Shown: positions 37,159 to 45,319, numbered from the stretch's first letter. The stretch is 64,000 bases of DNA from Actinomycetota bacterium (GCA_021324675.1 JAJPIR010000084.1:1-64000); one strand, 5' to 3'. Numbers and translations: made by a program. The notes: generated by a model from the letters alone, not told the origin.

Positions 37159-37550
37159 AGTACCTTCTCGACACTGACACTGTTATTGATTTCATTCAAA
37201 ACCGAGGCGAAACACGAACTCGTATCGCCGCGATGACGGAGGCCGGCGACCTCATTGGCTTGTGTGCGGTAACCGTAGCCGAGTTATATAGCGGGTTAAG
37301 TGAGAAAAACCTGCGTCTGTTCAGCGACTGGCTCAAGTCGTTGCCGTACTGGCACATCAGCCTTGAGGTAGCTATGCAAGCAGGGATCTATCGCAAAAGT
37401 GCCTCTCAGGCGGGCACAACATTGCATGTTTCAGACTGTCTTGTCGCGGCTTGTGCTCGTGAACAGGACGCCACCGTTCTGACTAGCAACATCAAGGATT
37501 ACCCGATGAGGGACGTGCGGGTCATGTCGATCAGAGAGGAGGCTTCCTGA
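37155..37550 (+). CDS. vapC: VapC-type PIN ribonuclease toxin
   Basis: This 131-residue PIN domain has all acidic residues in place: D in YLLDTDTVIDFI, E in AVTVAELYSGL, D in LHVSDCLVAACA, and the late segment ATVLTSNIKDY. In known VapC toxins these bind metal and cleave tRNA or rRNA. The neighbouring RHH antitoxin is translationally coupled. This is the best-preserved RHH-PIN pair of the element. Confidence 0.9.
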   Translation: MKYLLDTDTVIDFIQNRGETRTRIAAMTEAGDLIGLCAVTVAELYSGLSEKNLRLFSDWLKSLPYWHISLEVAMQAGIYRKSASQAGTTLHVSDCLVAACAREQDATVLTSNIKDYPMRDVRVMSIREEAS

Positions 37551-37555
37551 CGGTA

Positions 37556-37705
37556 TTGGTTGGTAAGAGTCTGTACTTGCGAGAAGACCAGATGCGAGAT
37601 AGAGAGCGCCGAGCGAAGTGTGAAGGCAAGTCTCAGTCGCAGGTTATCCGAGAACTCATCGAGCTTGGGAGAAAACAGCCGGCTCCGAGAGCATGTGCCG
37701 GATGA
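37556..37705 (+). CDS. Short RHH antitoxin-like fragment (49 aa)
   Basis: The frame from TTG 37,556 reads VGKSLYLREDQMRDRER followed by KSQSQVIRELIELGRKQ. This is the start of a ribbon-helix-helix antitoxin like the one at 44,024. GAGGAGG lies just upstream. It ends early and no toxin follows, so it is probably a remnant of a second toxin-antitoxin block. Confidence 0.4.
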   Translation: MVGKSLYLREDQMRDRERRAKCEGKSQSQVIRELIELGRKQPAPRACAG

Positions 37706-37716
37706 GTTTTTGCAGG

Positions 37717-37925
37717 TCACAGGCGGTGAGCCGCTGAGTGCCTCTCTAACAAGATCAACCAACTTCCCTGGTGTGATCCCCCTAGCCGACTGCTACGTCT
37801 CTCATTGATCATCTCGTCTACATCAACTGTCCACTGGTGACCGCAGCTGCCGCATACCAAGACAATCACCGACCACCGTGCTGAACGCTCAGGAGGTGCT
37901 GCTCCCACATACGGGCAGCGGTAAG
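37717..37925 (-). pseudogene. Decayed zinc-ribbon protein, related to the 44,933 gene
   Basis: The minus-strand frame contains VCGSCGHQWTVDVDEMINE, matching WYCGSCGHQWTVKVAEMIS of the intact 63-residue protein at 44,933-45,124. The first CxxC pair is damaged (CPYVG...) and the spacing is altered. The downstream flank also matches (AAGATCAACCAACTTCCCTGG against AAGATTAACCGACCTGCCTGG). It is part of a degraded duplicate of the 44-45 kb block. Confidence 0.6.
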
Positions 37926-37929
37926 CTGT

Positions 37930-38230
37930 TTGTAGCGCACATCAGCCGATCTACGGACGGTGGCCGAAGCGAGGCGCACAGGCAGGATGCTGGCCGCTAA
38001 CCCAAGCAGCTGATGCCGAGCTGCTCCCTATCTCGCGGGCGCTTGGGGTCTCCCGCGGACGTTCTGCCAGTACGTGAAGGGGTAATCGGCACTTGCCGAC
38101 CGTAGTGACCGGCTCAGGGTCGCGCTAATAGCGCAACACAGCGGGTGCCGAAAAGAACGACTCCGCAAAGGTGACGCTTTGCGCAAGGCAGCCAATAGGT
38201 GTTTCGGTTGGTGACACGGTAAGCGCATAT
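37930..38230. other. Gene-free structured gap
   Basis: No gene is supported here. Several hairpins are visible: GCGCTA-A-TAGCGC near 38,124, CGCAAAG/CTTTGCG near 38,164-38,185, and CGGCA/TGCCG near 38,086. On the minus strand GACCCTGAGCCGGTCAC resembles the box of leader copy D, so a very diverged copy is possible. Confidence 0.35.
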
Positions 38231-38269
38231 TGGTTACAACGCACCAAACTCACGAGTGTGCGGAATTAG

Positions 38270-38557
38270 CTAGTTTCCGTCGCGCGACGTACCTTGTTGT
38301 GGTGCGCGTGCAGAGTTAGGATTGTACCAACTCGGTCTGCCGTCTCGTAACATATTAGCCCGAACCTCGCGAATGGCCATACGTCCGATTTCGTGCTCTT
38401 CGGGGGTCCTCAAAAAAATCGTATCCTCCGCATTAAAATGCTTGCCGGGGACATCAGGCATGATCAGAACTATTCGTCCGTCGGACCAATGTCGTTTTTT
38501 CTCTTTCCACATAAACAACTTAGGTTTGGCCATGTGCCTAATATCCATGATAGCCAT
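38270..38557 (-). CDS. Hypothetical protein (95 aa)
   Basis: ATG 38,557 has AAGGAGG 9 nt upstream, the clearest Shine-Dalgarno of this region. The product is mixed alpha/beta (MAKPKLFMWKEKKRHWSDG, GRIVLIMPDVPGKHFNAEDT) with a polar tail. No family was recognised. It is downstream of the large membrane protein in the other orientation frame order, and the two are separated only by 23 bp. Confidence 0.65.
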   Translation of the reverse strand: MAIMDIRHMAKPKLFMWKEKKRHWSDGRIVLIMPDVPGKHFNAEDTIFLRTPEEHEIGRMAIREVRANMLRDGRPSWYNPNSARAPQQGTSRDGN

Positions 38558-38580
38558 CGCCGCAACCTCCTTGGGTGATA

Positions 38581-40548
38581 TTATCCGAATTGAAACTCTT
38601 TGTCAATACGCTTTTGCAAACACTTTGAGTAATATCGAGAAAGATCGATAACGGTACGGAATAAGAAAAGAAAGTGAGTGATAGAAATCGCCATAAGCCC
38701 AAGCCATATCCAGTCCGTCGTAATCTTAGCGTCCAGGCCGTGAACAGTAAGGGTTAAAGCCGTGGGAAGTTGATGGTTAGTATCGAGGATAAAGTAGAGT
38801 GCGCTGCCCAGGGAAAGAAACATCGTCATTGTCAGGGCGAGATACGTCGTGAGCGAAGCTTTTCGGAGCCTTGAGAGGTCTAGCCATGATCCGATGAGAA
38901 CGCCCACAAATGCCGGGAGGGCGAGGAGCACTGCGGGAATGTCTGAGTTGAGGGTAGCCTTGATCTGCTCTGCGGCAATTCGATCTGGTGGCACATTGGG
39001 ATTGGCGTCTAGTCCTGTGTGAGTGACTGCGAAAAAGCTAATAATGACCGCGCTCGCCAGCGCAATCATGGTAGCGGCCCCGAGCGTGCCCGGTGGAATT
39101 TCTCTGAATTCCACAACTGACTTGAGGCGGCTTGGATACGGTCTAATAAGGTTTGTTGTCGACGGTGGTGCTCCGAGTTGTCGCCTAATGTATAGGTGAG
39201 CGTTGGGTCGTGCGTCAGCATCGTAATAGAGACGTACGTAGGGCCTAAAATCCTCGGTTTCCAGATCATCCTGGCGGACGGGGTCGCCTGAGTCGAGCTG
39301 CTCGAGATGATGGTCAAAGACATATTGTCCAGGCTCAGCGATAACCTCCTGATGATAGGCATCAACTTGAAACGCAAACGCATTGAGCGGAATGTCAATT
39401 GTCGAAGGCATTAAACCGAAAAATCTCCGCCATTTTTGGTGTTTGTTAGCGCCGGCGTCAAAGGGTACCCTGTGTGAATAGATGAGAGTGAGGTAACCGT
39501 CCTTCAGTGCCGTATCGCCGGGGCTTGCCTCCGCAACGATGACGTAATAATTGACATACTGATGACAGAATTTTTCGATACGGCTTCGCCACTTAAAGGT
39601 CACCGGAAGATCGTCGAGCAATCGGTCGATCTTCGCCGTCGTCTCATTTGTCGGTAGGGCCATTTGACGACGCGATTGACGTTTTCCGCACACTATCTTG
39701 ATTAGCTCTCCGATGACAGCTTCGCTACTTTGCTGGGGATGATGAGCCAGCCGGGTACCGAGTTTGCTTTCATGTATTGCTGTCTGTACCAGTCCCTCTA
39801 AGGCGAGTGCCAGCAGGCCCCGGATCCGGTTATGCGGCAGCGTTGGGACGATATGTCCCTGTGCATCTGTTACAGCGAAGTCATCAAGCAGCGTACCTTT
39901 TTCAATCCTGGCCAAAGGAATTAGAAGCACTTGCGGTGCGTCAGCGCCAAGATAGTACAGCTTGTGCCGAAAGACACGCACCTGCGCTGCGTCACCAAGA
40001 ATCTGTACCTCCTCCCGGATGCGTACGAGGTATCTGGGAAGATCTCCGAGCATCGCGAAGAAGAGTTCTGTGGTGTCTCTATCATAGTTTCCTACCGCTA
40101 GTTGCGCTGCTGCGATATCTTGCTCTGCGGGTGGTACAAAGTGTGGCGGTCCAAGGGCGCTGTCTCTGGGCGGTTTGATGTCAGACTTGAAAAATATGAA
40201 GGTGACTAGGATAAAAACGGCAAAAGCGGCCCAGGCAAACCGAGCTATAGAGACTGGCGAAGTGGTTGGCAATGGGGCTTCATCTGTGACGGCTATGCCT
40301 ACGCTCAGCAAAAGCACCAATATGAAGAAGCCGGCGAACAGATTTTTGATCATGGTGTTGTCCGTGAGCGGAGTGTAAGGCGTGCCTGCTAGCTTATGTA
40401 TCGTTGGTCGTAGCGAAGTGTTACTGAGTATATTGGCGTTGCTGCGCAGATACGCATTATTTACAGAGGGTGTATTCGTGTTGTGCATTGTGTTGCGAAA
40501 AGGCGTTGCCAGTTCGCTTTGCTTACCGTTGTGTCGCCATCTGAGCAC
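38581..40548 (-). CDS. Large polytopic membrane protein (up to 655 aa)
   Basis: Two N-terminal spans (LFAGFFILVLLLSVGIAV and ARFAWAAFAVFILVTFIFF) are followed by a soluble central domain of about 350 residues. Four C-terminal spans come next (ATMIALASAVIISFFAV, IPAVLLALPAFVGVLIGSWL, TYLALTMTMFLSLGSALYFIL, WIWLGLMAISITHFLFLF). No family was recognised. GTG 40,548, ATG 40,488 and ATG 40,353 are possible starts; the last lies just before the first span. It is divergent from the lectin-like membrane protein gene at 40,794. Confidence 0.7.
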   Translation of the reverse strand: MLRWRHNGKQSELATPFRNTMHNTNTPSVNNAYLRSNANILSNTSLRPTIHKLAGTPYTPLTDNTMIKNLFAGFFILVLLLSVGIAVTDEAPLPTTSPVSIARFAWAAFAVFILVTFIFFKSDIKPPRDSALGPPHFVPPAEQDIAAAQLAVGNYDRDTTELFFAMLGDLPRYLVRIREEVQILGDAAQVRVFRHKLYYLGADAPQVLLIPLARIEKGTLLDDFAVTDAQGHIVPTLPHNRIRGLLALALEGLVQTAIHESKLGTRLAHHPQQSSEAVIGELIKIVCGKRQSRRQMALPTNETTAKIDRLLDDLPVTFKWRSRIEKFCHQYVNYYVIVAEASPGDTALKDGYLTLIYSHRVPFDAGANKHQKWRRFFGLMPSTIDIPLNAFAFQVDAYHQEVIAEPGQYVFDHHLEQLDSGDPVRQDDLETEDFRPYVRLYYDADARPNAHLYIRRQLGAPPSTTNLIRPYPSRLKSVVEFREIPPGTLGAATMIALASAVIISFFAVTHTGLDANPNVPPDRIAAEQIKATLNSDIPAVLLALPAFVGVLIGSWLDLSRLRKASLTTYLALTMTMFLSLGSALYFILDTNHQLPTALTLTVHGLDAKITTDWIWLGLMAISITHFLFLFRTVIDLSRYYSKCLQKRIDKEFQFG

Positions 40549-40793
40549 GTAAAGTAGCCATAGCTTCTTGGCCGATCGCCAATGCCGTCTGTTCCTCGCC
40601 GTTTGAGCGTGCGGACGGTGTTTGGGGGTCGGGTCTGGCTTGACTTGGGTGGTCGGCCCCAGGGCGCTGACGCTCTAGTACCGCTAGCGTTGTGCTCGGG
40701 TCCCCTTCTTCCGCAGCGTACGACATGTGGCTGTCCAGCGTCGCCGACCGCGCCGTGCCCAGCAGCCGAGTGGAGTTGAGAACGAGTAGACGG

Positions 40794-41564
40794 ATGCGTA
40801 GCCGAGTAACTGATCGATTCACTCGATTCGTGAAAGACATCCTACCGATCCCCGCAGCGGTCGCTCTTTTAGCAATACTTATTTTTACCGGGGTCACAAG
40901 CGCCCTTGTTAACTTCAAGCAACTTGACGACGCCCTTGGCCCACTCGGCCTATCTATGCTGTTCGTTATGGTTATTGGAGCGTCGGCAATTTGGGTGCTG
41001 CGGAAGCTTAAGATTTTACATGGCAAACGTTTCTGGATTGCGAGCGTGATACTAGCATTTTCCCTAATTGCTATTCCTGGCATAATCGTGGCGCCTCGGG
41101 TGGCCACGTTATTCTTGCCCAGCACCCAGGCTCCTGCTTTTTCGGCTCCTCCTCCGCCACCTCCTCCACCGGTCCCAGCGGGCAAGACCCGTATACAGGC
41201 TCAGGAGGTCGACGTACTGGCTACCGAAGATTGGCACAGGACTGGCATCATCGTGGAGAAGGGCCAAACAATCAGAATAGTTGCGTCAGGACAGTGGTCA
41301 CCCTTTACCCCGCGTCTATTTGATGCGCGCGGCTGCATCGATACTAGCCTTTGTACACAAGACCCCAAGCAAGACGCTAGCGACATTTGTTGCATGCCGA
41401 ATGGTGGACTGCTCGGACGAATCGCGAACCAACAGCCATTTGCCGTCGGCTTAGGCACTGTTTTCCAGGCGCCAATTCGCGGCGAGTTGCAATTCAGGAT
41501 TAATGACGTCGTGCAACACGATAACTCTGGCCAGCTCACGGTTGACGTAGAAATCTATAGCTAA
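40794..41564 (+). CDS. Membrane protein with C-terminal PA-IL-like lectin domain
   Basis: This approximately 256-residue protein has three membrane spans (IPAAVALLAILIFTGVTSAL, LGLSMLFVMVIGASAIWVL, WIASVILAFSLIAIPGIIVA) and a proline linker (SAPPPPPPPPVPAG). A beta-sandwich of the galactose-lectin PA-IL type follows (EDWHRTGIIVEKGQTIRIVASGQW ... GRIANQQPFAVGLG). The lectin domain would lie outside the cell if the last span exits outward. ATG 40,794 is preferred to the track start. Function is unknown; carbohydrate or surface binding is plausible. Confidence 0.7.
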   Translation: MRSRVTDRFTRFVKDILPIPAAVALLAILIFTGVTSALVNFKQLDDALGPLGLSMLFVMVIGASAIWVLRKLKILHGKRFWIASVILAFSLIAIPGIIVAPRVATLFLPSTQAPAFSAPPPPPPPPVPAGKTRIQAQEVDVLATEDWHRTGIIVEKGQTIRIVASGQWSPFTPRLFDARGCIDTSLCTQDPKQDASDICCMPNGGLLGRIANQQPFAVGLGTVFQAPIRGELQFRINDVVQHDNSGQLTVDVEIYS

Positions 41565-41648
41565 TTAATCACAATCAAAACAAGGTCAGCTCTTGTGGGC
41601 GGCAGGCACCGACCTTGGTTGGCGTGTTTGCTCAGTCTGAGCGAGTTC

Positions 41649-42407
41649 TTATTCGGGAGATTCCTTAAAACAGGTGAGAATCAAGAAGGGGCCGATGATA
41701 GACTCATCCGTTCCGACGAAGGAATCTTTTAAGGAGGTAGGCGTGTCCGCTGCGCGCACTTCGAAGCCTACGGCCTGTAGCACATCTTGGTAATCATCGA
41801 GGGTCCAATAATGGTCTTCGACTTCTACTACGCGTTCCGGTGTCGTGATGACGCATCGCACCCGGGAGCCGCTGGAAAGGTGTTCAACTGACCCGATCCG
41901 CGTGAAGCTCTTATACATCCGACCAATTGATTTTGGATTCGCAGCCATTAGAAAAAACCGTGCACCTGGTTTCAACACGCGATAGATTTCCGCGCTTACA
42001 ATGGTCATAGCACGCTTACTCGGTATCTCGGTGTAGACACTACAGCTGATCGCACCATCCATTGACTCATTCGCGACCGGGAGGGTTTGGCCAATGAGTG
42101 CGTACGCGACCTTAGGAACACGCTGCAATTTTGCCCGCTGCACCATAGTGTAATTGTGGTCGACACCAAACACTAAAGTTGCCCCGAGGCTCCGAAGAAA
42201 AAGGGAACTGCGTCCTGCGCCCGCGCCGAAGTCCAGCCACCGTGTACCGGTGAGATCTCCCAACTTCTCGGCAAGGGCATCGAATCCGATTTCATAGGAG
42301 GTGCCTGCAATTTCCAGACTACCGTATGCATCCGCATCCTGTGTTAAGTACGTGAAGGCGTCACTACCGTGAGGGCCATTTTGCTGTCTCATGGGACGCT
42401 GCCGCAT
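41649..42407 (-). CDS. SAM-dependent methyltransferase, copy 2
   Basis: This is a homologue of the 35,909 gene with the same SAM loop (WLDFGAGAGRSSLFLRSLG). The last 70 and first 70 residues are nearly identical to copy 1, and even the DNA is almost unchanged there. The central 90 residues (VPKVAYALIGQTLPV ... VLKPGARFFLMAANPKSIG) differ clearly. The two copies lie in the same orientation 5.7 kb apart. Recombination between them would delete the toxin-antitoxin and membrane genes in between. Confidence 0.82.
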   Translation of the reverse strand: MRQRPMRQQNGPHGSDAFTYLTQDADAYGSLEIAGTSYEIGFDALAEKLGDLTGTRWLDFGAGAGRSSLFLRSLGATLVFGVDHNYTMVQRAKLQRVPKVAYALIGQTLPVANESMDGAISCSVYTEIPSKRAMTIVSAEIYRVLKPGARFFLMAANPKSIGRMYKSFTRIGSVEHLSSGSRVRCVITTPERVVEVEDHYWTLDDYQDVLQAVGFEVRAADTPTSLKDSFVGTDESIIGPFLILTCFKESPE

Positions 42408-42622
42408 ACCACTAGTCTACATCCTCTTCGCGGAATCACTCTGACTAGCTTCTGCGGGATCGTCCTTGCCGTAACCAAAACCCCGTGGCTCCATGTACTC
42501 TACTCCTTTCGCGCTGCCTCCTGACAGCCAGTGTACAGCGGCGCAGAAGTGACAGCGTCCGTAGAAACAGTATTCTCCGACGTAACCAACAGCGGATAGG
42601 ATCCGCCTGGTAAAGTATCGGC

Positions 42623-43126
42623 GTGTCGCGACTTACCGATCTTGCTACCGACTTGGACGTAGAATTTGACCGCCTTCTGCAAGCGCAAGACGCGGATGAA
42701 CAACGTCGCGCGCTACGAAACGTGCTGGAAATTCTCTATTCGCTTCGGTGTCACCGGGAAGAACACACGCATCCTTCGCCATCGGCGTATCGAAGTCGTG
42801 CGAGTGTATGTCACGGTGGTCGTGTGACCGAGGGGATTATTCTCCTACGGGGCCAGATGATGCACAAGGTGACCAAGCGTTTCGACCCAGAGAAGCGGGG
42901 ACTCTACCCAGGCCCGAAGACGTATCCAGGCAAATGCACGTTTCCAGGGTCAAATCTGACGTGGCTTCATCCGCAGGAGATGCCCGATCGAATGCCACCT
43001 GAGGTAGTCAATGACGTCCGGTATGGCGCCTACGTAGCGGATGTGTCCGGCCGCCCAGTACTGGAGACTCTTCAGATTGCAAAGGACTTTTTGGTTAACG
43101 ACCCTGTATTAGGGCCGCTCCCGTAA
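42623..43126 (+). CDS. Hypothetical protein (167 aa)
   Basis: GTG 42,623 starts VSRLTDLATDLDVEFDRLLQAQ, a helical N-terminus. A basic Cys-containing part (GLYPGPKTYPGKCTFPGSNLTWLHPQEMPDR) and a helical end follow. No family was recognised. Codon periodicity looks protein-like, but no strong ribosome-binding site is present. Confidence 0.55.
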   Translation: MSRLTDLATDLDVEFDRLLQAQDADEQRRALRNVLEILYSLRCHREEHTHPSPSAYRSRASVCHGGRVTEGIILLRGQMMHKVTKRFDPEKRGLYPGPKTYPGKCTFPGSNLTWLHPQEMPDRMPPEVVNDVRYGAYVADVSGRPVLETLQIAKDFLVNDPVLGPLP

Positions 43127-43156
43127 ACGTTGGACGAAAGCCCAGCCCTTTTCTTA

Positions 43157-43185
43157 TTGACAATTTGGGTAATACTTGCTATAAG
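43157..43185 (+). promoter_or_regulatory. Near-consensus promoter of the AbrB antitoxin
   Basis: TTGACA (43,157-43,162), a 17-bp spacer and TATAAG (43,180-43,185) end 9 bp before ATG 43,195. The message is therefore probably leaderless. A closely similar promoter (CTTATTGACA, 18 bp, TATAAG) precedes the RHH antitoxin at 44,024. Confidence 0.75.
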
Positions 43186-43194
43186 AATAGTACC

Positions 43195-43470
43195 ATGAAT
43201 TCTGGTATTACTACCATACTTGATACCACAGTGACCACGAAAGGGCAGGTCGCCATTCCCGCAGAAATTCGGCACCACCTTGGGGTCAAACCAAGGGACA
43301 AGGTGCGGTTTGCGGTTGAGGAGGATGGCTCAGTCCGAATTGCGGCTGCGCCTTTGGAGCTGGACGCCCTGTTTGGCGCGATCAAGCCAGTGGGGCCGCA
43401 CAAGGACGATACGACATTGCGACAGGAATTTGCGGAAGGAGTGGCCGACGCTGTCCAGCGTGAGGGTTAG
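43195..43470 (+). CDS. AbrB/SpoVT-type antitoxin
   Basis: This 91-residue protein has the swapped-hairpin AbrB domain TTVTTKGQVAIPAEIRHHLGVKPRDKVRFAVEEDGSVRI and a C-terminal toxin-binding tail (LFGAIKPVGPHKDDTTLRQEF). It precedes a PIN toxin gene by 3 bp. It is intact, whereas its toxin partner carries a stop codon. Confidence 0.88.
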   Translation: MNSGITTILDTTVTTKGQVAIPAEIRHHLGVKPRDKVRFAVEEDGSVRIAAAPLELDALFGAIKPVGPHKDDTTLRQEFAEGVADAVQREG

Positions 43471-43473
43471 CGT

Positions 43474-43926
43474 ATGCCGCGTCGGTTCGTGGATACCAAC
43501 CTCTTCGTGCGGTTCCTCACCACAGCTGAACCGACGCACGCTGCTGCCGCACGCGATCTTTTCCATCGGATCGGCGCCGGCCAAGAGAAGGCCGTCACTT
43601 CGCCGCTGGTCCTCTTTGAGGTCATCTTCACGCTCCACAGCCCCCGCTCGTACAACTAACCGAAGGAGCGGATCGTTCAGGTGGTGTCCCCACTTATCAA
43701 GCTCCCTGGGCTCCGGGTTGACGAGAGGAAGCTCTGGTTAGAAGCATTCTCTGTCTGGCTCACGTATTCACTCGACTTTCCGGACGCGTACAACGGAGCG
43801 TATATGCGCGCTCGCGGCGTGAAGGAAATCTACTCATGGGACAAGGGATTTGACGATGTATCGGATATCGTGCGGATTGATGCAGGTGATGGGCGTCGGG
43901 ATGACACTGGGGAAGAGGCAGCATGA
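43474..43926 (+). pseudogene. PIN toxin with one in-frame stop codon
   Basis: The reading frame begins MPRRFVDTNLFVRFLTTAEPTH, with the PIN acid in FVDTN, and LVLFEVIFTLHSPRSYN. It meets TAA at 43,657-43,659 and continues in the same frame with PKERIVQVVSPLIKLPGLR and a PIN-like C-terminus (DFPDAYNGAYMRARGVKEIYSWDKGFD). One base change would restore a toxin of about 150 residues. The loss leaves an orphan AbrB antitoxin. Confidence 0.8.
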
Positions 43927-44023
43927 GGTACGCACAGCGTATATTGTCGTGGGGCTGAGCCACACCTCTCTGTTTGTCTTATTGACAATGATATATGTCA
44001 TGTGTTATAAGTGCTGCATACCT

Positions 44024-44281
44024 ATGATTCGAACACAAGTCTATTTAACAGAAGAACAAGCACGGGATATCAAGCTGCAGGCGCTCCGCGAGAAAAAGCG
44101 GGAAGCTGAAGTGATCCGTGAACTACTCGACAAAGGGCTTCGAGTCACTCACGCTGCAACTGGTGAGACGACTGGTCACGCGCTGATGAAGCTGGTTGAC
44201 CTTGGCAAACGCCTGGGCATGACAGGGCCAAGAGACTTATCGACGAATCTTGACGACTACCTGTATGGAGACAAAGAATAG
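44024..44281 (+). CDS. RHH-type antitoxin
   Basis: This 85-residue protein begins MIRTQVYLTEEQARDIKLQALREKKREAEVIRELLDKGL, a ribbon-helix-helix domain. A tail (GHALMKLVDLGKRLGMTGPRDLSTNLDDYLYGD) follows that should neutralise the PIN toxin. It overlaps the toxin gene by 17 bp. The promoter TTGACA-18-TATAAG ends 12 bp before the ATG and contains the near-palindrome TGATATATGTCA. Confidence 0.85.
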   Translation: MIRTQVYLTEEQARDIKLQALREKKREAEVIRELLDKGLRVTHAATGETTGHALMKLVDLGKRLGMTGPRDLSTNLDDYLYGDKE

Positions 44282-44690
44282 CAACGACCGACTCATCATC
44301 GCAGATACAAGTGGGCTCCTGTCGCTCGCGATTGATACAGACGCCAATCACCACCTCGCTGTTACTGCAGCGAAGGGCTTAGCAGATAAACAGAGCATGG
44401 TTGTTGTCCCCGGCGAAATCTTCACTGAGACGATCAATGCGCTTGGCAAAAGGTTCGGCCACGCAAGAGCGATCGAAACGGCACAGACACTCACTGAATC
44501 GTCGATTTTGCTGGTTATCGACACTGACGAACTTATTCGCCTCGATGCCCTCAAAATCTTTCGAACTGCTCCGGCAGGTGTCAGTTTCACTGATTGCCTG
44601 GTCATGGCGACAGCCGACAAGTACGAAACCCGGGAAATCTTTGGCTTTGATGAGATCTTCAGCAGACAGGGCTATCAGCTGCCCAGCTGA
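44265..44690 (+). CDS. PIN-domain toxin
   Basis: This 141-residue PIN protein has D in LIIADTSGLLSLAID, E in VVVPGEIFTETINAL, and D in GVSFTDCLVMATADKYETREIFGFDEIF. All acidic residues are present, so it is probably active. It forms a pair with the overlapping RHH antitoxin. ATG 44,265 is preferred to the slightly longer track start. Confidence 0.85.
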   Translation: METKNSNDRLIIADTSGLLSLAIDTDANHHLAVTAAKGLADKQSMVVVPGEIFTETINALGKRFGHARAIETAQTLTESSILLVIDTDELIRLDALKIFRTAPAGVSFTDCLVMATADKYETREIFGFDEIFSRQGYQLPS

Positions 44691-44696
44691 ACCAAT

Positions 44697-44861
44697 ATGA
44701 CACGACGCGTATACAAGCTAGAAACGATGGCGCCGCCGCAAACCGTTCTTGATCGGAGCTTCGCTACCAGGCAGGAGGCGGTAGCCTATGCCGAATCGAT
44801 CTTCCTGCATCCCGATGAGGACTGGCGAGAAACGTTCAGAATCGTCGAGGTGAGCGAGTAA
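44697..44861 (+). CDS. Small hypothetical protein (54 aa)
   Basis: ATG 44,697 begins MTRRVYKLETMAPPQTVLDR and ends WRETFRIVEVSE. The central helix is SFATRQEAVAYAESIF. It follows the PIN gene by 6 bp, so it may be the third gene of the operon. It is not in the ORF track and no family was recognised. Confidence 0.5.
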   Translation: MTRRVYKLETMAPPQTVLDRSFATRQEAVAYAESIFLHPDEDWRETFRIVEVSE

Positions 44862-44932
44862 GATCACGTGCCTTTTCGAGCTCGTTTCCGCTGGTCAGCG
44901 CCAATGCTCCGTTGAGCGCCTCCGTAACAAGA

Positions 44933-45124
44933 TTAACCGACCTGCCTGGTGTGATCCCCTACCCCGTTACTGGGGCTCAGGCTGATCATCTCGGCTACTT
45001 TGACCGTCCACTGGTGACCGCAGCTTCCGCAGTACCAGACATCACCGTCTACAGTGCTAAACGCCCAGTAGGTCTTAGCGCTGTCACATGCTGGGCAGTA
45101 CGGGTCGGAATCCTTGTTCATCAT
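44933..45124 (-). CDS. Small zinc-ribbon protein (63 aa)
   Basis: Two CxxC knuckles (YCPACDSAKTYWAF and WYCGSCGHQWTV) form a TFIIS-like zinc ribbon. The protein lies just downstream of another small Cys protein on the same strand. A decayed copy is at 37,717-37,925. It may be a DNA- or RNA-contacting accessory protein. Confidence 0.7.
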   Translation of the reverse strand: MMNKDSDPYCPACDSAKTYWAFSTVDGDVWYCGSCGHQWTVKVAEMISLSPSNGVGDHTRQVG

Positions 45125-45130
45125 ATGCTC

Positions 45131-45319
45131 CTATTTTGATCGCTTGGGTTGGCTTACGCTGACGATGTCAGCGCGAGTGAAGAGCTCTCCTTGGTCGAGG
45201 CATCCCTGGCACTCCTCACCCGGCGGAGTCTGATGCTCCTTGCATCCCCACACCACCACTCGCGGTTGGTGTTGGCGTCTCCGCCAGTTCCGATGTGCGT
45301 CAGGTGATCCGGTATTCAT
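45131..45319 (-). CDS. Small Cys-rich protein (62 aa)
   Basis: The product is basic at the N-terminus (RNWRRRQHQPRVVV) and has C and CxxC positions in WGCKEHQTPPGEECQGCLDQG. GAGGA lies 5 nt upstream of ATG 45,319. It lies 6 bp upstream of the zinc-ribbon gene, so the two are probably co-transcribed, and it could follow ssb-2 in one operon. Confidence 0.6.
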   Translation of the reverse strand: MNTGSPDAHRNWRRRQHQPRVVVWGCKEHQTPPGEECQGCLDQGELFTRADIVSVSQPKRSK

